A stretch of 39,845 bases of DNA. Origin: CAMDMI01 sp044379485 (GTDB lineage: Bacteria > Bacteroidota > Bacteroidia > Cytophagales > Flexibacteraceae). Under the pieces are notes generated by a model, which searched no databases, was not told the origin of the DNA, and saw only the letters and a list, made by a program, of their open reading frames with translations. The DNA is taken from the NCBI GenBank assembly GCA_044379485.1, contig JBIPOE010000037.1, positions 1 to 39,845 on the forward strand, read 5' to 3'. Made by a program: the position numbers and the translations under genes. Positions 35,499 through 39,845 of this stretch are shown in pieces. Numbering within the stretch: the stretch's first letter is position 1; every line of letters begins with the position of its first letter.

Positions 35499-36320
35499 AT
35501 GGAAAAGATAAATTATAAAGACGCCAGCTTAAACGACCTGATTTTTGAAGGACGTAACAAGCAATATGGGGCTTATGACCTAAGAAGGATTTATGATGAC
35601 TATGTTTTAAGGGCAGTTTTATTTGCCATTCTGGGTTTTGGTCTATTTATAGGTGGACCAGTAATCTGGGAAAAAATTCGGCCGGAAGCAGAAATTGATG
35701 AGCAGGAGATTGTAACGGTAGATCCCAAAATGATAGATCCGCCACCAATCGATCCTAAAACACCGCCACCACCGCCACTTCCTTCGGCTCCACCTCCGCC
35801 ACAGGTTTCAACTGTGCGATTTGTGCCACCTGAAGTTGCCCCAGATGAGGAAATTATTGAAGAGGATCCTCCGAAACAAGAAGAACTAAAAGCTGTAGTT
35901 GCAGGAACTGAAACCGTTCAAGGAGACCCCGCTGCCGATCCAAATGAATTGGTTGTAGATGCAGGGGCAGGAACGGGTGAAGTAATTGGTGCACCACCAG
36001 AACCAGAGCCTGAATTTACATTTGTAGAACAGGAGCCTCAGCCACCGGGAGGTGATCTTCAGAGCTACTTTGCAAAAAATATTAAGTATCCTCAAAAGGC
36101 CATTAATCAGGATATTGAAGGAAAGGTTTTCGTAACATTTGTTGTAACCTCTTCAGGAGAAGTTGATGATGTGAAGCTTTTAAAGGGTATTGGCTATGGT
36201 TGCGATGAAGAAGCTTTGAGAGTAGTGAAGGCAATGCCTAAATGGACACCAGGAAAAAATGGTGGCCGTGAAGTGAAAGTAAGGATGAACATCCCTATTG
36301 TTTTCAAATTGGCACGATAG
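35499..36320 (+). CDS. tonB: TonB-family energy transducer
   Basis: A 273-residue protein that carries energy from ExbBD to outer-membrane receptors. The N-terminal KQYGAYDLRR precedes a membrane helix (about 41-56, VLFAILGFGLFIGGPVI), a Pro-rich spacer (about 75-125, PPIDPKTPPPPPLPSAPPP), an acidic stretch, and the TonB C-terminal domain (about 185-272) with YPQKAINQDIEGKVFVTFVV and MPKWTPGKNGGREVKVRMN. It ends the exbB operon, with a terminator 24 bases on. Confidence 0.95.
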   Translation: MEKINYKDASLNDLIFEGRNKQYGAYDLRRIYDDYVLRAVLFAILGFGLFIGGPVIWEKIRPEAEIDEQEIVTVDPKMIDPPPIDPKTPPPPPLPSAPPPPQVSTVRFVPPEVAPDEEIIEEDPPKQEELKAVVAGTETVQGDPAADPNELVVDAGAGTGEVIGAPPEPEPEFTFVEQEPQPPGGDLQSYFAKNIKYPQKAINQDIEGKVFVTFVVTSSGEVDDVKLLKGIGYGCDEEALRVVKAMPKWTPGKNGGREVKVRMNIPIVFKLAR

Positions 36321-36336
36321 TAAAATCAATATTTTT

Positions 36337-36372
36337 AAAAAAGCCTCAGGTGAAAATCTGAGGTTTTTTTTT
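36337..36372 (+). terminator. Intrinsic terminator of the exbB-exbD-exbD-tonB operon
   Basis: CCTCAG (36344-36349) pairs with CTGAGG (36358-36363), the stem extended by A/T pairs, with nine T residues after it. Confidence 0.88.
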
Positions 36373-36525
36373 GGGATTATTAATCCTTTTTTATGAATAA
36401 TGGGTTTTACTAAACAAATAACAAATCATGATTTTTCTACGGGCCTTGGTATAAAACCATTGACTGTTAAAAAATTGGCCCATTTACATCAATTGAAATA
36501 ACCATCTTTGCCCTTCGCAATCCAC

Positions 36526-37737
36526 ATGTCAAATTCTAAGAAACCTGCAATACTTTTTATTTTCATAACTTTACTAATTGATGTTATTGGCTTTGGAATC
36601 ATCATTCCTGTAATGCCAGGCCTTATTTCAGAACTCACTGGTGGCGATATGAGTGATGCCTCCCGCTATGGCGGCTGGATGCTTTTTGCATTTTCATTGA
36701 TGCAATTTTTATTTTCTCCATTTCTTGGAAACCTCAGTGATCAATTTGGAAGAAGGCCTATTCTTCTCTTTTCTCTTTTCGGCTTTGGCTTGGATTACAT
36801 ATTGTTGGCATTTGCGCCTTCCATCACCTGGCTTTTTATTGGCCGGCTAATTGCTGGAATAACGGGCGCAAGTTTTACTACGGCATCAGCCTACATTGCC
36901 GATATCAGTACTCCGGAAACACGGGGTCAAAACTTTGGCATGATTGGCGCTGCATTTGGTCTGGGTTTTATAATTGGACCGGTTTTGGGCGGTATATTGG
37001 GAGAATTTGGGCCTCGCGTTCCTTTTTGGGCCGCTGCTGTACTTACAATGGCAAACTGGTTGTATGGCTATTTTGTGCTTCCTGAGTCACTTTCAATAGA
37101 ACATCGCCGCAAGTTTGAGTGGAAACGTGCAAATCCATTTGGCTCATTTAAAAGTCTGAAGAATTATCCAGGCATTCTTGGTCTGGTAATCTCTTTATTT
37201 TTTATCCACCTTGCTTCCCATTCCGTGCAAAGTACCTGGTCTTATTTCACTATGGGGGAATTCAAATGGACCAGTGCCCAGGTTGGTTATTCACTTGGTT
37301 TTGTAGGACTTTTGGTTGCAAGTGTTCAAGCTGGATTAATAAGGGTGGCCAATACGAAATTGGGCGTAATTCCTTCAATTTATTGGGGTTCAATGTTTTA
37401 TGCCATTGGTCTGTCCATTTTTGCCTTTGCCGGGGCAGGTTGGGTAATGTACGTTGGCTTAATTCCATATTGCCTGAGCGGAATTGGAGGTCCAAGTATG
37501 CAAGGTCTTATTTCCGGAAAAGTACCACCCAATGCTCAAGGAGAACTTCAGGGAGCTCTAACTTCTACTATTAGTATGGCGGCCATTATTGGGCCACCAT
37601 TAATGACAAATCTGTACAGCAGTTTTTCCGGTCAATCAGCACCCATTCATTTTCCAGGAGCAGCTTTCATAATGGGTATGGTATTTTCCCTTACCAGCCT
37701 TTTTATTGCATGGTGGAATTTGAGAAAGTGCTATTAA
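36526..37737 (+). CDS. MFS transporter, TetA-like drug:proton antiporter family
   Basis: A 403-residue membrane protein with twelve predicted helices. DVIGFGIIIPVMPGLI in the first helix region and GNLSDQFGRRPILL, the MFS motif A between helices 2 and 3, place it in the Tet(A)-like DHA1 group; GRLIAGITGASFTTASAYIA and GMIGAAFGLGFIIGPVLGG follow. Resistance to tetracycline cannot be inferred; most chromosomal relatives have unknown substrates. The start is ATG 36526; a TTG at 36508 is less likely. It overlaps the convergent desaturase gene by 3 bases at the stops (TTAA). Confidence 0.88.
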   Translation: MSNSKKPAILFIFITLLIDVIGFGIIIPVMPGLISELTGGDMSDASRYGGWMLFAFSLMQFLFSPFLGNLSDQFGRRPILLFSLFGFGLDYILLAFAPSITWLFIGRLIAGITGASFTTASAYIADISTPETRGQNFGMIGAAFGLGFIIGPVLGGILGEFGPRVPFWAAAVLTMANWLYGYFVLPESLSIEHRRKFEWKRANPFGSFKSLKNYPGILGLVISLFFIHLASHSVQSTWSYFTMGEFKWTSAQVGYSLGFVGLLVASVQAGLIRVANTKLGVIPSIYWGSMFYAIGLSIFAFAGAGWVMYVGLIPYCLSGIGGPSMQGLISGKVPPNAQGELQGALTSTISMAAIIGPPLMTNLYSSFSGQSAPIHFPGAAFIMGMVFSLTSLFIAWWNLRKCY

Positions 37738-38486
37738 AAAATCTGCAAATCATTATTTGTTTTCAGGTGAATAATACCCACTGCATTTAAAAGGAGCATT
37801 ACCGGATAAGTTGGATCCAATTCAAACCATCTTACTCCGAAATTTGGCCTCCCACCAAACTTATGGTGGTTATTGTGGTAGCTTTCACCCATCATTAAGA
37901 AGTCAAGCGGCAGTAAATTTTTAGCCGTATCATTTACCTTGAAATTGACATAGCCGAACTTATGAGCAAACCAATTGATGATTGCTCCGTGGACAGGTCC
38001 CATCAAATAATGGATTGGCAAGAACAGATATTGCCACCAGGCAGTTGCAAAATACATATAAAACAACGTATAGGCTGTGCCCCAGATAAGTCTGGAAATC
38101 CACTGATCTCCGAGCCATTCTATTGGTTTATAATTGGGTACGCCTTTCAGGAATTTCTCCTCAATTCCTGCCCGATCATTTAAAATATCGTTGTAGATGT
38201 TTTTTGTTTTCCACATCATGTCAAATAAATTGTCAGAATAAGATGGAGAATGCGGATCCTTCTCTGTATCGGCATAGGCATGGTGCAGGCGGTGCATAAC
38301 GCCATAGGCCCGTGGACTTAAAAACGAAGAACCCTGCACAATATAGGTGAACACATAAAATGTCTTTTCCCAGAATTTATTCATGGTAAACATGGCGTGG
38401 GCAGCATATCTATGGAGAAAAAAAGTTTGGGCAAAAAGACTTAAATACCAGTGCGCTAATAGAAAAATTACAATTTGAATAGGCAT
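37734..38486 (-). CDS. Membrane fatty acid (acyl-CoA) desaturase
   Basis: A 250-residue membrane diiron enzyme that introduces a double bond into an acyl chain, adjusting membrane fluidity. The three histidine boxes are HRYAAH (25-30), HRLHH (65-69) and HNNHH (204-208), the pattern of delta-9-type acyl-CoA/acyl-lipid desaturases. Hydrophobic segments lie around them. It is a normal length for Bacteroidota. An electron donor is not encoded nearby. Its stop overlaps that of the convergent transporter. Confidence 0.9.
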   Translation of the reverse strand: MPIQIVIFLLAHWYLSLFAQTFFLHRYAAHAMFTMNKFWEKTFYVFTYIVQGSSFLSPRAYGVMHRLHHAYADTEKDPHSPSYSDNLFDMMWKTKNIYNDILNDRAGIEEKFLKGVPNYKPIEWLGDQWISRLIWGTAYTLFYMYFATAWWQYLFLPIHYLMGPVHGAIINWFAHKFGYVNFKVNDTAKNLLPLDFLMMGESYHNNHHKFGGRPNFGVRWFELDPTYPVMLLLNAVGIIHLKTNNDLQIF

Positions 38487-38530
38487 TATGAATGAACGTT
38501 TGTTGTTTTTTAAATTAATCTTTAGAAATT

Positions 38531-38577
38531 AAAAAACACCTTGAATCTGATCTTTTGAATCAAATTCAAGATGTTTT
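38531..38577 (-). terminator. Intrinsic terminator of the ccoQ-ccoP unit
   Basis: AAAACACCTTGAAT (38533-38546) and ATTCAAGATGTTTT (38564-38577) pair over 14 positions with one mismatch. On the minus strand the stem ends in six T residues, 30 bases beyond the ccoP stop. Confidence 0.7.
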
Positions 38578-38606
38578 AATGATTCATTTTTTTGTTTTTA
38601 TCAGAT

Positions 38607-39485
38607 TCAAATACTCTTTTTAGCAAGTGTATCTGTTGTAAGCGTATCGGTTTTAGCACCCTCTTTTTCTCCTTGAGGCGCTTTTGGATTTGGAGGATTC
38701 GTACCCTTCATGCCCATTACATAACTGGAAACCAGTTGAATCTGAAGCGGATTGAGTTGTTTTTTCCATGCAATCATTCCTTTTTCAGCAACACCTTCAG
38801 AAATGGTGTGGAAAATTTTCTTCAAATCGCTGCCGTGTATCCAATATTCATCGGTCAGGTTTGGCCCAACTTTTCCTTCTCCAAAGGAACCATGGCAGGC
38901 CACACAGTTGTTGTCATAAATGGTTTTGGCTTCGGCTATTTTTTCTTTGGTAGTAACCAGGGTTACATTTCCTTCATTAATCGAATTGGCAAACTTTTTC
39001 AAATACACTTCCCTGCTAATGTCAGCTGCTTTTACCTCTGCTACATATTCATTTTGCATAATGTTGCCATCTCCAATGGCATGGTAAACGATTCCATAAA
39101 CCACCGCGAAAAATATAGTGGAGTAAAACAAAAACATAAACCAGGGAGGTGTTGGATTGTCCAGCTCTGAAATGCCATCGTAGGCATGGGCCATCATCAG
39201 CTTTTTCTCAGTTTGCAAAGGATGCAATTGAAAAACCTTGCTCCAGAAATCCTGCTGCTCATAGGCCAGTTGCTCCTCAGTTTTTGGAACCAGTTCATCA
39301 AGTTTTGATTTGAGTTTTACCAGTAAAACCACAATGACGATGACCAACAAAACCGTAAATGCGGTTAAAACATAAGCAGTCATCAGCATGGTTTCGTTGG
39401 CTGTCAGGGCCCTTTCTTCAGTCCCTTCTGCCATAGACAACAAAGGTAAAATAAGGCTAAGTGTCAAAAAAACAATTTGTTGCAT
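38607..39485 (-). CDS. ccoP: cbb3-type cytochrome c oxidase subunit CcoP, one heme c
   Basis: A 292-residue membrane-anchored cytochrome c subunit of the high-affinity cbb3 terminal oxidase; it passes electrons to CcoO/CcoN. An N-terminal signal-like segment and helix (35-56) are followed by a second helix (114-134, WFMFLFYSTIFFAVVYGIVY) typical of the CcoP N-terminal domain. The single heme motif is CVACH (Cys194, Cys197, His198), with GMIAW offering the Met ligand. Proteobacterial CcoP has two hemes; one is usual in Bacteroidota. It follows the small ccoQ-like gene by 19 bases; ccoN/O are expected beyond the window on the same strand. Confidence 0.9.
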   Translation of the reverse strand: MQQIVFLTLSLILPLLSMAEGTEERALTANETMLMTAYVLTAFTVLLVIVIVVLLVKLKSKLDELVPKTEEQLAYEQQDFWSKVFQLHPLQTEKKLMMAHAYDGISELDNPTPPWFMFLFYSTIFFAVVYGIVYHAIGDGNIMQNEYVAEVKAADISREVYLKKFANSINEGNVTLVTTKEKIAEAKTIYDNNCVACHGSFGEGKVGPNLTDEYWIHGSDLKKIFHTISEGVAEKGMIAWKKQLNPLQIQLVSSYVMGMKGTNPPNPKAPQGEKEGAKTDTLTTDTLAKKSI

Positions 39486-39504
39486 ATCAAAAAGTGTTTA
39501 TTAA

Positions 39505-39681
39505 TCAAAGATTTGTTTTTGAATCGGGCGCCAAGGGCAAACTTGCCATTTGCTCAAACCCTTTTTTATCGGCTGTGAGCAGGTATAGACTTACACCCAA
39601 AAAGAAAATTATAAATACGGCCAGAGACCCGATCATAAACCAATCTGCTCCAGGAACGTGTTGTAAAAATTGCTTAAACAT
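39505..39681 (-). CDS. Small membrane protein, CcoQ-like
   Basis: A 58-residue protein, MFKQFLQHVPGADWF..., with one transmembrane helix (about 16-36, MIGSLAVFIIFFLGVSLYLL) and a short polar tail ending SKTNL. Position directly before ccoP, 19 bases away, and this size fit CcoQ, a small subunit that stabilises the cbb3 oxidase. CcoQ proteins are poorly conserved, so the name rests on context. Confidence 0.75.
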   Translation of the reverse strand: MFKQFLQHVPGADWFMIGSLAVFIIFFLGVSLYLLTADKKGFEQMASLPLAPDSKTNL

Positions 39682-39816
39682 GATTTTTTAAATTATGAGT
39701 TATAAATGATGAATGATAAATTGTCAATGCCTAAAAATTGTTGACCGTTATTGACCACTTTCATCCGTTGTTATTGTAGAAAATAGACTAGGATTCTGAG
39801 GCCTTGTTTGCAGAGC

Positions 39817-39843
39817 ATTATTGGGGCTCGATGCCCCAATAAT
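39817..39843. repeat. Perfect 11-bp inverted repeat at the window end
   Basis: ATTATTGGGGC (39817-39827) and GCCCCAATAAT (39833-39843) surround a 5-base loop. There is no T-run inside the window, so terminator function cannot be judged; it could belong to a dispersed repeat or end the unit to the right. Confidence 0.55.
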
Positions 39844-39845
39844 TG

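Noticed and set aside
38592..39170. 192-codon plus-strand frame over ccoP
   Set aside because: Antisense to ccoP, which has a clear heme motif and membrane helices; the translation looks random.
39690..39760. AT-rich near-repeats (TAAATGATGAATGATAAA) upstream of ccoQ
   Set aside because: Simple low-complexity sequence common in AT-rich gaps; no clear repeat unit or function.

Overview
The window is about 39.8 kb of low-GC chromosomal DNA that reads as a member of the Bacteroidota. The evidence is a type IX secretion sorting domain on a secreted protease, an Omp28-type lipoprotein, an ExbB-ExbD-ExbD-TonB cluster, a cbb3 oxidase CcoP with one heme c motif, and promoters with the Bacteroidota -7 element TAnnTTTG (several copies read TACTTTTG). 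I cannot place it more narrowly. I see no insertion sequence, prophage or CRISPR array. Most of the content is housekeeping, with a few accessory genes.

Layout. 1-407: N-terminus of aconitase on the minus strand, cut by the window edge. 736-5068: a RecD-like helicase and an AddB-like nuclease, divergent, with touching or overlapping starts. 5079-7240: a PhyH-type dioxygenase, an AbiEii-type nucleotidyltransferase with its small partner, and tRNA-Ser(GGA) with a terminator. 7279-13384: a GH28 pectinase facing away from a secreted trypsin-like protease and an Omp28-type lipoprotein. 13549-16380: cmk, a Fur-family regulator, def and hemF. 16387-19257: two multi-pass membrane proteins. 19522-21620: mdh and a zinc-dependent phospholipase C-like protein. 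21706-26736: the rimP-nusA-infB operon on the minus strand, with a clear promoter and a leader hairpin. 26835-30332: a WG-repeat exported protein followed by an asparagine-synthetase-like protein. 30392-32918: a radical SAM/SPASM protein and lpdA. 33526-36320: the TonB energy-transduction operon. 36526-38486: an MFS transporter and a fatty acid desaturase, convergent and overlapping. 38607-39681: ccoP and a small ccoQ-like gene.

The most unusual locus is 26835-30332. The asparagine-synthetase-like protein keeps the two-domain fold but has lost the residues of both active sites: Cys2 is Ser, the SGGxDS ATP loop is SPNLEN, and SGEGxDE is ENTGGEQ. Its upstream neighbour is a WG-repeat protein whose reading frame runs about 95 codons further upstream than the first usual start codon, into a signal peptide that must begin at a non-standard codon. 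I propose this as an uncharacterised two-gene module. The facing radical SAM/SPASM gene also lacks an ATG start.

Most transcription units end in strong, often bidirectional, intrinsic terminators. Stretches over 300 bp without a gene are 408-735 and 32919-33525; neither holds a convincing hidden gene.
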